Program-made: the position numbers and the translations under genes
In this document: positions 7,705 through 14,809 of the stretch, in pieces
Numbering within the stretch: the stretch's first letter is position 1
Layout of the letters: each line of letters opens with the position of its first letter
The notes under the pieces: generated by a model
Databases searched by the model: none
What the model was told of the DNA's origin: nothing
The model's input: the letters and a program-made list of their open reading frames with translations, nothing else
NCBI GenBank assembly: GCA_021779375.1
Contig: JAJYAT010000009.1
Coordinates: forward strand, 1 to 32,486
Origin: a bacterium
GTDB taxonomy: Bacteria; Patescibacteriota; Gracilibacteria; JAHISY01
DNA: 32,486 bases
Direction: 5' to 3'

Positions 7705-8150
7705 CAATTGCGGTCGAAGCGCGCTCTATCGGTCGCGGGTGGCAAAAAATTGCCGAGTTGCAACTGAGAGCTTGATGCGCCCTTTCCACAAAGAAAGGTG
7801 TTCTCCTTTCCAAAAATGCTTTGCCTCACTTGCGAAGTTAGAGTCTTTCGCCGACTACTTTCTGTTTTTGTTTTCGGGGTAGCAAATTTTAGGTTTGCTG
7901 TTTGTTTGAAAACGCTATTTGAAAGCGTGTTTTGTGGGTGGAGTGGTGATTTGGGCCGCCTCCATCGCGAAGCAAAACAGCCGAAGCTGATTTTTTACAG
8001 CCGAGAATTTGTTTTGAATTCTGCTGCTCTGGTCTGGCGAGATTTGAAGGAAACGTGTCTTCCTGATTTCTTAGCGTTTCATATCAGTGTAATCGCACTC
8101 TCGCGTGAGGTCAAGCAAAGATGGCTTGTCGAAGACAATAAGTAATTGTA
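7676..8150 (-). ncRNA. Candidate structured non-coding RNA, family not identified
   Basis: About 475 nt without a convincing protein gene end at a directional UUCG terminator. On the minus strand there are many short hairpins: CAGC-TTCG-GCTG (about 7979-7990, a second UUCG loop), AGCAAA/TTTGCT, GAAAGG/CCTTTC, GGCAA/TTGCC and CAGCAGAATT with AATTCTCGGCTG. The presumed 5' end (CAATTAC near 8145) can pair with GCAATTG near 7706-7712, closing the molecule as in tmRNA, RNase P or 6S RNA. I looked for the conserved cores of RNase P RNA, tmRNA (tag frame, T arm) and SRP RNA and did not find them; a TTCGACA near the 5' end recalls tmRNA but the rest does not fit. It could be a divergent form of one of these or a new RNA. 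Confidence 0.45.
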
Positions 8151-8174
8151 TAAAATATTTATTCAGCGTTTTTT

Positions 8175-8190
8175 CGGCTTAAAAAAGCCG
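8175..8190. other. Perfect 6-bp hairpin upstream of purN
   Basis: CGGCTT (8175-8180) and AAGCCG (8185-8190) form a stem around AAAA. On the plus strand it is followed by ATTTAATTTT. It lies between the divergent RNA candidate and purN; its role is unclear. Confidence 0.5.
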
Positions 8191-8237
8191 ATTTAATTTT
8201 GAAAAATTGAGACAAAAATCGACCAATTTTACTTGTT

Positions 8238-8246
8238 TGCTAAAAT
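8238..8246 (+). promoter_or_regulatory. Extended -10 element of purN
   Basis: TGCTAAAAT is a complete extended -10 (TGN before TAAAAT). It ends 10 nt before the TTG start chosen for purN. Confidence 0.6.
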
Positions 8247-8256
8247 TTCACCTGCT

Positions 8257-8847
8257 TTGAATCCCAAAAAATCCTTTCGTATCGTCGTCCTCGCCTCGAC
8301 CAACGGCACTGATTTCGGCGCAATGCTGGCAGAAAAATCCGCTGGAAAATTGCAGGGCGTGGAATTCGTCGGACTCGTCGCGAATAAAAATTGCGGCGCC
8401 GTCGAACGCGCAGCCGCGAGCGGCGTGCCGGCGTTCGTGCTCGACGGCAAAGCGGAAAATTTCCACGCTGAGCTGCTCGCGACTGTGAAAAATTTAAATC
8501 CGGATTTAATTTGCATGGTCGGCTGGATGAAATTTTTGCGTGCGGATTTTTGCGCCGAATTCGAGAATAAAATTCTAAATGTGCACCCCAGCCTGCTTCC
8601 AAAATTCGCGGGCAAAATGGACGGCAGCGTACACGAGGAAGTTTTGAAAGCGGGCGAAAAAGAAAGCGGCATGACGATTCACCTCGCGACCGCCGATGTC
8701 GATGCCGGTGCAGTCATTTGCCAGAAATCAGTCGCCATCACCGACAACGAAACCGTCGAGAGCCTGCGCGCCAAAGTCCAGGATTTGGAAAAAAAGTGGT
8801 ATCCCGAAGTCATCAGATGGTTTCGCGATGGAAAGATTTATTTCTAA
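8257..8847 (+). CDS. purN: Phosphoribosylglycinamide formyltransferase
   Basis: Transfers a formyl group from 10-formyl-tetrahydrofolate to GAR, the third step of purine synthesis. The formyltransferase fold begins at once with RIVVLASTNGTDF (a variant of the usual GSGSNF phosphate loop). The catalytic triad is visible: Asn and His in NVHPSLLP and Asp in TADVDAGAVI. The usual KFAGKMDGSVHEEVL segment and the C-terminal RVxxxEKKWYP-like helix follow (here KVQDLEKKWYPEVI). At 196 residues it is of typical length. The frame stays open to TTG at 8233, but that codon lies upstream of the -10 box, so TTG at 8257 is the better start. No other pur gene is nearby. Confidence 0.9.
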   Translation: MNPKKSFRIVVLASTNGTDFGAMLAEKSAGKLQGVEFVGLVANKNCGAVERAAASGVPAFVLDGKAENFHAELLATVKNLNPDLICMVGWMKFLRADFCAEFENKILNVHPSLLPKFAGKMDGSVHEEVLKAGEKESGMTIHLATADVDAGAVICQKSVAITDNETVESLRAKVQDLEKKWYPEVIRWFRDGKIYF

Positions 8848-8904
8848 AGAAACTTGATTTTGTAAAAAAGAGCGAGTTAAACTCAACTCTCTTAATTTTT
8901 GAAA

Positions 8905-9264
8905 ATGACCGAAGCCCTCACCAACACCGCTGAAACTGAGATTGGGGTCAAAATTTCTGAAATCACTGTTCCTCCATCGCTCGAAGACGCGGCAGGAGCT
9001 CTGGAATCTTTGCGCACCGCGCTAGAAAAATTAAAAGGACCCGGTTTGCAAAGTTCTACACTTCACTACAAAATTCTTTGGAAAACAAAAGCATTATCGG
9101 AAATCTGTGAAACAAAAAAGAAAGCCTCTTTTCGTCGACCATCATCTCTAGTGAAATGGTCTAAAATTCTTGAAGATGTAGACTCGTTGGAAAAAGAACT
9201 CGCTTCTATAATAACCCGCGAGAAAATCAAATTCACATATTCTTCTGAAGATATGCCCGAATAA
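8905..9264 (+). CDS. Small orphan helical protein
   Basis: A 119-residue soluble protein that I do not recognise. It is mostly helical (LEDAAGALESLRTALEKLK; ILEDVDSLEKELASIITREK) and could form a coiled coil. It has no membrane segment. Codon use is AT-richer than in purN and recG. The start is ATG at 8905, preceded by TTGAAA, a pattern also seen before the gene at 31884. It lies between purN and the end of recG and stops 12 nt before the recG stop on the other strand. Confidence 0.6.
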   Translation: MTEALTNTAETEIGVKISEITVPPSLEDAAGALESLRTALEKLKGPGLQSSTLHYKILWKTKALSEICETKKKASFRRPSSLVKWSKILEDVDSLEKELASIITREKIKFTYSSEDMPE

Positions 9265-9275
9265 AAAAAAACCGT

Positions 9276-11357
9276 TTAATTGTTTTCTCTGCGTTCGTCC
9301 ATTTCCTCCAGCTTTTTTAGAATCTCCGGAAAATTTTTGAGCAACGAATCCGCAGCGAGAATCTCTTGACCGAGCTCGCGCGATTTTTTGATCAAATCAT
9401 GGTCGGTCAATTTCGCGATTTTGAGATCCGGAATTCCCGACTGACGCACGCCGAAGACTTCGCCCGGACCGCGATTTTGTAAATCAATTTTCGCGAGCTC
9501 GAAACCGGAAGAAATTTTTTCAAGCGCGTGCAACCGCGACTGCGCTTCCTCCGAATCAGCTTCGGAAAAAAGGAAACAATAACTTTGCTGCGAGCCGCGT
9601 CCGACACGCCCGCGCAATTGGTGCAGCTGTGCCAGACCGAAACGCTCGGCGGCTTCGATCAACATAATCGTCGCATTCGCGACGTCGATGCCGACCTCGA
9701 TCACGGTCGTCGCGACGAGAATCTGAATCTCGCCCGCCGCGAAGGCCGCCATCGCCGCGTCTTTTTCTTTCGGGCGCATCTTGCCGTGTAGCAATCCGAG
9801 CTTAAGCTGCGGAAAAACTTTTTTGGAAAGCCGCTCGAATTCTTTTTTCGCCGACTTGATTTCGAGCACTTCGGATTCCTCGACCAGCGGACAGACGATG
9901 AAAACCTGCCGACCCTTCGCGACCTCCGACTCAATCCATCTTTCCGCCTCGACTCTTTTGTTTTTCGGCACGATTTTGGTAATCGGTGGAATCCGACCCG
10001 GTGGCATTTCGTCGATGATCGAAACATCTTGATCGCCGAAAATCGTGAGCGCTAAAGTGCGCGGAATCGGCGTCGCCGTCAGCGAGAGCACATGCGGCGT
10101 GCCATTTTTGCGAATCAAAGTACGCTGCTCGACACCGAAACGATGCTGCTCATCAATCACCGCGAGTCCGAGATTTTGAAAATCAATTTTGGATTCCAGC
10201 AGCGCGTGTGTACCGACAATCAGGTCGAGCGCACCGGATTTTAGTTTCGCGGCAATATCTTTCTTCTTCGCCGCGGGAATCGAGCCCGTCAGGAGCTCGC
10301 CGCGAATACCGAGTGGATGCAAAATTTTGAGAAAATTGCGGAAGTGCTGCGCAGCGAGAATTTCAGTCGGTGCGAGCAAAGTTGCTTGGCAATTATTTTT
10401 TGCCGCGAGAAAAATCGCAAGCGCAGCGACAATGGTTTTGCCACTGCCGACGTCGCCTTCGAGCAAGCGATTCATCGGCAAATCTTTTTGTAAATCAGCG
10501 AGAATTTCCGCCGAAGCTTTTTTCTGCGCCGCAGTGAATTTGAAAGGCAGAGTCGTCGCGAATTCCTCGAGAAAATTTTGGGGCGCGAGAATTTTGCGCG
10601 CCGAACCCGCCGCGCCAATCTGCCAATCGAGCTTGCGACGCAGTGCGGAAAGTTGGAGCAAAAATAATTCTTCGAAGGCAAGCGTCGCGCGCGCACTTTC
10701 TAATTTGGCGAAGGAATCCGGAAAATGAATTTGGCGAATTGCCTCCCCACGCGGCAATAAATTTTTAACAGTCGTCGCTGTCTCCACCGTTAACCCCCGA
10801 GTTAACTCAGGGGTTAGCTCACCCAAAAGATTGGGCAGCTGCGCTGAATAATCGAGCAGCGGAAAAATTTTTTCGCGCAACCATTTCGCAGAAATGAGTT
10901 TCCCGTGCGTGCGGTAAATCGGCACGATCCGCCCCGCGTGAATCATTTCGTCGGAAATTTTTTCGAATGAACCGCCAACCAAAGTCATCGCTCCGCGCAG
11001 CCCGATTTGAATCTTGCCGGAGATGGCAATCTCGTCGCCATTGCGCAGAATACGCGCGACGAAAGTTTGATTAAACCAAGTCAGATTGAGTCCGCCCTCG
11101 GCGGAAATCAAACGCGCGGAGACAATCGTCCGACCGCGCGGCGTACGAAAAGTTTTCAGATTTTGAATCGTGCCAACGACTGTCGCCTCTTCATTTGGCA
11201 GTAATTCGGAAAATTTTTTAGGCGCGGAAAAGTCGACGTATTTGCGCGGAAAATAATTCAACAAATCTGCGACACGCGTGATGCCGATTTCGGCGAGACT
11301 TTTCAAATGCCGACTCGTCGTCGCAAGAATTTCGGAAAGAGGCTCAGAAACATCCAC
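9276..11357 (-). CDS. recG: ATP-dependent DNA helicase RecG
   Basis: Remodels stalled replication forks and branched DNA. After the N-terminal wedge/OB region (about 50-150) come superfamily 2 motifs: Walker A LLEGDVGSGKT, DEQHRFG (motif II plus the RecG-specific QHRF), TATPIPRTL and LRGRVGRGSQQSYC. The C-terminal GxGExFGxRQSG element (GPGEVFGVRQSG) is also present. At 693 residues it is normal. Residues 181-190 (LTPELTRGLT) are encoded by a 30-bp near-palindrome and look like an insertion: relatives have a shorter link between the LP..L segment and the EA..IHFP motif. The start is GTG at 11357, with TGTAAAAT 6 nt upstream. Confidence 0.96.
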   Translation of the reverse strand: MDVSEPLSEILATTSRHLKSLAEIGITRVADLLNYFPRKYVDFSAPKKFSELLPNEEATVVGTIQNLKTFRTPRGRTIVSARLISAEGGLNLTWFNQTFVARILRNGDEIAISGKIQIGLRGAMTLVGGSFEKISDEMIHAGRIVPIYRTHGKLISAKWLREKIFPLLDYSAQLPNLLGELTPELTRGLTVETATTVKNLLPRGEAIRQIHFPDSFAKLESARATLAFEELFLLQLSALRRKLDWQIGAAGSARKILAPQNFLEEFATTLPFKFTAAQKKASAEILADLQKDLPMNRLLEGDVGSGKTIVAALAIFLAAKNNCQATLLAPTEILAAQHFRNFLKILHPLGIRGELLTGSIPAAKKKDIAAKLKSGALDLIVGTHALLESKIDFQNLGLAVIDEQHRFGVEQRTLIRKNGTPHVLSLTATPIPRTLALTIFGDQDVSIIDEMPPGRIPPITKIVPKNKRVEAERWIESEVAKGRQVFIVCPLVEESEVLEIKSAKKEFERLSKKVFPQLKLGLLHGKMRPKEKDAAMAAFAAGEIQILVATTVIEVGIDVANATIMLIEAAERFGLAQLHQLRGRVGRGSQQSYCFLFSEADSEEAQSRLHALEKISSGFELAKIDLQNRGPGEVFGVRQSGIPDLKIAKLTDHDLIKKSRELGQEILAADSLLKNFPEILKKLEEMDERRENN
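10789..10818. repeat. 30-bp near-palindrome inside recG, in frame
   Basis: The arms are GTTAACCC (left) and GGGTTAGC (right), with CGAGTTAACTCA-like symmetry in the middle; 28 of 30 positions are symmetric. On the recG strand it encodes exactly ten residues, LTPELTRGLT (181-190). Length, ends and reading phase match the palindrome at 19827-19856 in ileS. Confidence 0.8.
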
Positions 11358-11363
11358 CTCTGA

Positions 11364-11369
11364 ATTTTA
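11364..11369 (-). promoter_or_regulatory. -10 element of recG, probably leaderless
   Basis: On the minus strand TGTAAAAT ends 6 nt before the GTG start. An AGAGG also overlaps the start region, so weak Shine-Dalgarno help is possible. Confidence 0.5.
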
Positions 11370-11390
11370 CAAAAAAACGCCCTCAAAAAC

Positions 11391-11430
11391 TCAGTGACTT
11401 AACAACTTAAAGACTTAACAACTTAACGAC
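11391..11430. repeat. Short-period repeat at the end of the pilin gene
   Basis: Repeats of GACTTAACAACTTAA-type words (about 9-10 nt period) fill the space directly after the pilin stop codon. A related array lies directly after the stop of the gene at 30756. Confidence 0.65.
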
Positions 11431-11808
11431 TCAGCTGCTCGTCAACCAAACTTGGACGAAATTGACGATGACCCAAGCGAGCACAGAAATCGCGAAACCT
11501 GTGAGCGCGTAGCGAATGGTTTTTTTACCTGCATCTTTGTCGTCCGCCATTCCGCCAATCATGTACTTGTAACCGCCCACGACGACGAAAAATACCGCGA
11601 TTCCCCCGGCAACATAAATCAAAAAATCAATCAGATAAATGATGTACGCTGGCAAATCATAAAGTTCAAAATTGCCCGTGCGAAACTTTTCGACAAGATT
11701 GCCGGATTCTGGAATCAAAGTCTTCGGCACGTCCGCGAAGACCAGTGCGACTGTCGAAGCCAGCGCAAAAGCAGCCAGCGTAATTCGAGAAATAATTTTC
11801 GCAAACAT
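11431..11808 (-). CDS. Type IV secretion-type pilin-like small membrane protein
   Basis: A 125-residue protein of the small T4SS-pilin type that is common in Candidate Phyla Radiation genomes. A signal sequence (about 7-25, ending ALVFA) precedes a short polar loop and two membrane helices at about 54-80 (containing GGIAVFFVVVGGYKYMIGG) and 101-121. The polar hinge MADDKDAGKKTIRYALTG between the helices is typical of the family. No VirB4 or other secretion genes are in the window, so the partner machinery is not seen. The frame is open to TTG at 11826, but that triplet lies inside the extended -10 box; ATG at 11808 is the start. Confidence 0.75.
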   Translation of the reverse strand: MFAKIISRITLAAFALASTVALVFADVPKTLIPESGNLVEKFRTGNFELYDLPAYIIYLIDFLIYVAGGIAVFFVVVGGYKYMIGGMADDKDAGKKTIRYALTGFAISVLAWVIVNFVQVWLTSS

Positions 11809-11816
11809 TCCTCGCG

Positions 11817-11843
11817 ATTTTAGCAAATTCGCTAAAATATAAT
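11817..11843. promoter_or_regulatory. Back-to-back promoters for the pilin gene and aroA
   Basis: On the minus strand TTTGCTAAAAT (-10 at 11817-11822) ends 8 nt before the pilin ATG. On the plus strand TTCGCTAAAAT (-10 at 11833-11838), overlapped by a TATAAT (11838-11843), ends 1-6 nt before the aroA GTG. The two -10 boxes are only 10 bp apart, so the two polymerases would compete. Confidence 0.6.
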
Positions 11844-11844
11844 C

Positions 11845-13077
11845 GTGCTTGAGATTCTTCCGCCGACGGGCGCACTTGTCGGAAATGTCATTTTGCCCGG
11901 TTCGAAATCGATCACGAATCGCGCGCTTTTATTAGCGGCGCTCGCCGATGGCAAGTCGGAGATTCGCGGCGCACTGAAGTCGGACGATACGCAGCACATG
12001 GCGACCGGACTGCGCCAGCTCGGAATCGAAATTGATGAGCCGGATACGACGACCTTCATCGTGCACGGTCAGAATGGAAAATTACTCGAATCAACTAAAC
12101 CGCTCTTCTTGGGAAATGCCGGCACGGCAACAAGATTTTTAACCGCGGCGGCGCTACTCGTGAATGGCACGACGACAATCGACGGCGACGAACATATGCG
12201 CCGACGACCAATCGGTGAACTCGTCGCAGCTTTGCAGCAACTCGGCGCGCAAGTTGAATTTCTAGGGAAAGAAAATTGTCCGCCTCTGCGCATTACTTCC
12301 AGCGGAAAAATTACCGGTGCGGCGGTAAAAATTCACGCTGACGTTTCGAGCCAATTTTTGTCGGCGATTTTGATGATTGCACCATTTGCGCCGCGAAAGT
12401 TGAAAATCGAAATCGTCGGCAAGCTCGCCTCGCGCGGCTACATCGCAATCACGGAAAAAGTCATGGCGGCTTTTGGTTTCGAGAGCGAGAGCTGCACTGG
12501 CGCGTCCAGCAAATACCGCGCGACCGATTTCACAGTCGAACCCGACGCTTCTTCGGCAACTTATTTTTGGGCGGCGGAAAAACTACTCAACCAAAAAATT
12601 GAACTCCTGAACACGCCGACAAACTGGATTCAGCCGGACGCCGCCACCGCGGAATTGATCAATCAATTTCCGCACTTACCAAACGAAATCAACGGCGAAA
12701 ATTTCCCCGATGCTATCCCGACGCTCGCCGTGCTCGCCTCTTTTTCCGGACGCGAAATTCGCTTCACCGGCATCGCAAACTTGCGCGTGAAAGAGTGCGA
12801 CCGCATCGCCGCACTCGCGCTAAATTTGAACAAAATCAAACCGGAACTCGCCGCAGAAGACTGTGACGAATTGATAATTTTCGGCGATTCGAGTTTGGCA
12901 GAAAACGCTCGTCCTACCGAAATCGAAACCTTCGACGACCACCGCATCGCGATGAGTTTTTTCCTGGCTGGACTGAAAATCCCAGGAATCAAAATCGACA
13001 AACCTGATTGCGTCGCAAAAAGTTTTCCGCAATTTTGGGAAGCCTGGGAACAGCTCGGGGTAAAATTTTTGAAATGA
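11845..13077 (+). CDS. aroA: 3-phosphoshikimate 1-carboxyvinyltransferase (EPSP synthase)
   Basis: Joins phosphoenolpyruvate and shikimate 3-phosphate, the sixth shikimate step. The motifs are LPGSKSITNRALLLAALADG near the N-terminus (phosphate and substrate binding), GNAGTATRFL, MRRRPIG, the catalytic loop around RVKECDRIAALA and DHRIAMSF. At 410 residues it is slightly shorter than usual (about 430). GTG at 11845 is the only sensible start and lies directly behind the -10 box. The stop overlaps the next ATG (ATGA), so the small membrane protein and aroK are probably translated with it. Confidence 0.95.
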   Translation: MLEILPPTGALVGNVILPGSKSITNRALLLAALADGKSEIRGALKSDDTQHMATGLRQLGIEIDEPDTTTFIVHGQNGKLLESTKPLFLGNAGTATRFLTAAALLVNGTTTIDGDEHMRRRPIGELVAALQQLGAQVEFLGKENCPPLRITSSGKITGAAVKIHADVSSQFLSAILMIAPFAPRKLKIEIVGKLASRGYIAITEKVMAAFGFESESCTGASSKYRATDFTVEPDASSATYFWAAEKLLNQKIELLNTPTNWIQPDAATAELINQFPHLPNEINGENFPDAIPTLAVLASFSGREIRFTGIANLRVKECDRIAALALNLNKIKPELAAEDCDELIIFGDSSLAENARPTEIETFDDHRIAMSFFLAGLKIPGIKIDKPDCVAKSFPQFWEAWEQLGVKFLK

Positions 13078-13310
13078 AAAAATTTGTTGAAATCGCGGGT
13101 TGGCTCGGCACGACTTTAATTTTGGGTGCCTTCGCTGCGAACGTTTTCGCAATTTGGTCCAACGAAAGTTTGTTTTACCTCAGCGCAAACGCACTCGGCG
13201 CGGCGCTCGTCGGCTGGAATGTTTTTGCCAAAAAGTCATGGCCGACGCTCGCACTTGAAATCGTTTGGTTCTTTGTCGCTATTTTTGGAATTGTGAAATT
13301 TTTCGCATGA
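13074..13310 (+). CDS. CBU_0592-type small membrane protein
   Basis: A 78-residue protein with about three membrane helices. It follows the pattern of the CBU_0592 family: an opening GWLGTTLIL, a central N.LGAALVGWN segment (SANALGAALVGWNVF) and a closing LEIVWFFVAIFGIVKFF. The function of that family is unknown. The frame is open further upstream, but ATG at 13074 overlaps the aroA stop by ATGA and fits the family start. Its end overlaps the aroK start in the same way, so it is locked between two shikimate genes. Confidence 0.78.
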   Translation: MKKFVEIAGWLGTTLILGAFAANVFAIWSNESLFYLSANALGAALVGWNVFAKKSWPTLALEIVWFFVAIFGIVKFFA

Positions 13311-13879
13311 AAAAAATTGAGAAAAATCTCGTCCTGATCGGCATGCGCGGCAGCGGCAAAACTGCCGTCGGCGAAACCTTGGCGAAATTTTTGGATTTCC
13401 GATTCGTCGACGTCGACGCCGAACTGGAAAAATCCGAGCAAGCGAAAATTTCGGAAATCGTCGCAGAAAAAGGCTGGGAACACTTTCGGGATCTGGAAAC
13501 GCGATACACCAAACAATTCGCAGCGGAAAAAGCTGTCGTAATTTCGACAGGCGGTGGCGTCGTACTGAGACCAGAGAATGTCGCAAGCTTGAAAAAAAAT
13601 GGCGTCGTAATTTTCATCCATGCGCCAATCGAATTTCTAGCACGGCGCGTCGCGAAAAATTCCAACCGACCAAGTCTGACCGGTGCGAATCCAGTCGCTG
13701 AGCTCGCGAAAGTTTGGGCTGAGCGCGAAAAATTTTATCGCGCGGCAGCGGATGTCGAGGTCTTTTTCGATTTCGAAACGAAGAACAAAAAGACCGACTT
13801 GCTGCGCAAGTCCAAATTAATTTTGAAAGCAGTCAAAAGCTTCGCAAATTCCAAAGGTCAAATTCCAATCTCCAAATAA
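13307..13879 (+). CDS. aroK: Shikimate kinase
   Basis: Phosphorylates shikimate with ATP, the step before aroA. Walker A is GMRGSGKT (12-19). The substrate-binding acidic pair is in FVDVDAELE (Asp35/Asp37), and GGGV (82-85) and the lid arginine (SNRPSL, about 119-124) are present. At 190 residues it is a little longer than the usual 170-175; the extra tail after about 175 is basic and unconserved in look. The start is ATG at 13307, inside the ATGA overlap with the previous gene. Substrate supply genes aroB, aroE and aroC are not in the window. Confidence 0.93.
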   Translation: MKKIEKNLVLIGMRGSGKTAVGETLAKFLDFRFVDVDAELEKSEQAKISEIVAEKGWEHFRDLETRYTKQFAAEKAVVISTGGGVVLRPENVASLKKNGVVIFIHAPIEFLARRVAKNSNRPSLTGANPVAELAKVWAEREKFYRAAADVEVFFDFETKNKKTDLLRKSKLILKAVKSFANSKGQIPISK

Positions 13880-13985
13880 TTTTCAAACAAACTGCAATTT
13901 GGGAATTTGAATTTGGGATTTATTTGGGATTTGTTTTTTGAAATTTGGAATTTATTTGAAATTTGGGTTTTGGGATTTGGAACTT
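13862..13985. repeat. AT-rich word repeat between aroK and murB
   Basis: Variants of CAATTTGGGAATTTG, TTTATTTGGGATTTG and AAATTTGGAATTTATTTG fill the space between the converging aroK and murB and run into both 3' ends. The left arm (CAAATTCCAAA-type words) can pair with the right. It is closely related to the array at 2097-2205. Confidence 0.6.
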
Positions 13986-14809
13986 CCAACAGCGACTACT
14001 TCCCTTTCTAATTCAATTCCGAACTTGGCTTTGACTGCCTCGGCGACGATTTTTTCTAGTGTGAGAAAATCCGCTGCTGTCGCGCCGCCCGCATTCTCGA
14101 AAAAATTGGCGTGCTTTTCAGACACTCTCGCACCGCCAATCTGCAGACCGCGACAGCCCACTGTTTCAATCAACTTCCAAGCTGACTCGCCCGCTGGGTT
14201 TTTGAACCAACTTCCCGCCGTGTTTGCGAAAGGTTGTTTGGCAACTTTTTCGAGCACGATTTTTTGAATTTTCTCAGCTAAATTTTCCGAACTTTTTTCC
14301 AATGCGAATTCAACCTCGACCAAAATTTTCGCGCGCAAATTGGAATCGCGATATTTGAATTCAAGTGAATTTTTTTCGAGAATTTCGACTGCACCATTTT
14401 CGAGAATCGTGACGCGCGCGACTTTTCCACCGATGCCATTCGCATTGCCGACGACCGCACCGCCGACCGAACCAGGAATACCAGCGAAACTTTCGAGTCC
14501 GGCGAGATTTTTTGCCGCCGCCGCGACAATCAAGTTCGCGAGCGATTCACCCGCGCCGACCTTGACGCAATTGTCATCAAACGCGATGCCGCGAATTTCG
14601 TTATGAATGATGAGGCCGCGAAATCCCGCATCCGCGAATAAAATATTTGAGCCGCCGCCAAAAACGAAGACAGGCAAATTTTTACTTGTTGCGAATTCGA
14701 GCGCGAACTTCAGCTCAGCTAAATTCGTGACACGCGCGAAAAAGTCTGCTGCACCACCGACACGCAAAGTACTGAACTCGGCAAGCGAAATATTCTTTTC
14801 AATTTCCAC
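13952..14809 (-). CDS. murB: UDP-N-acetylenolpyruvoylglucosamine reductase
   Basis: Reduces the enolpyruvyl group with NADPH to give UDP-MurNAc for peptidoglycan, using FAD. The FAD-binding half has RVGGAADFF (16-24), the GGGSNIL loop (51-57) and GIPGSVGGAV (110-119). The substrate half has YRDSNLR (153-159), the catalytic Ser200 in AGSWFKNPAG and the C-terminal Glu in LEREVV. At 285 residues it has normal type II length. The final ten residues (SSKSQNPNFK) run into the downstream repeat and are probably not functional. GTG at 14809 lies inside the end of the PRC-barrel gene (11-nt overlap), which suggests translational coupling. Confidence 0.93.
   Translation of the reverse strand: MEIEKNISLAEFSTLRVGGAADFFARVTNLAELKFALEFATSKNLPVFVFGGGSNILFADAGFRGLIIHNEIRGIAFDDNCVKVGAGESLANLIVAAAAKNLAGLESFAGIPGSVGGAVVGNANGIGGKVARVTILENGAVEILEKNSLEFKYRDSNLRAKILVEVEFALEKSSENLAEKIQKIVLEKVAKQPFANTAGSWFKNPAGESAWKLIETVGCRGLQIGGARVSEKHANFFENAGGATAADFLTLEKIVAEAVKAKFGIELEREVVAVGSSKSQNPNFK

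Noticed and set aside
7798-8145. Open frames of 115 and 73 codons on the plus strand in 7661-8145
   Set aside because: The predicted products have no protein-like pattern, there is no promoter or ribosome site, and the minus-strand RNA signals explain the region better.
7676-8150. tmRNA or RNase P RNA as a firm call
   Set aside because: TTCGACA near the 5' end and paired ends recall tmRNA, but no tag frame, T arm or CCA end fits. The RNase P core (GAGGAAAGTCC and partners) is missing on both strands.
13075-13310. Use of genetic code 25 (TGA as glycine), known in some related lineages
   Set aside because: TGA ends aroA and its neighbour exactly at ATGA overlaps, and the nrnA-like frame ends naturally at TGA. 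Conserved glycines are coded by GGN.
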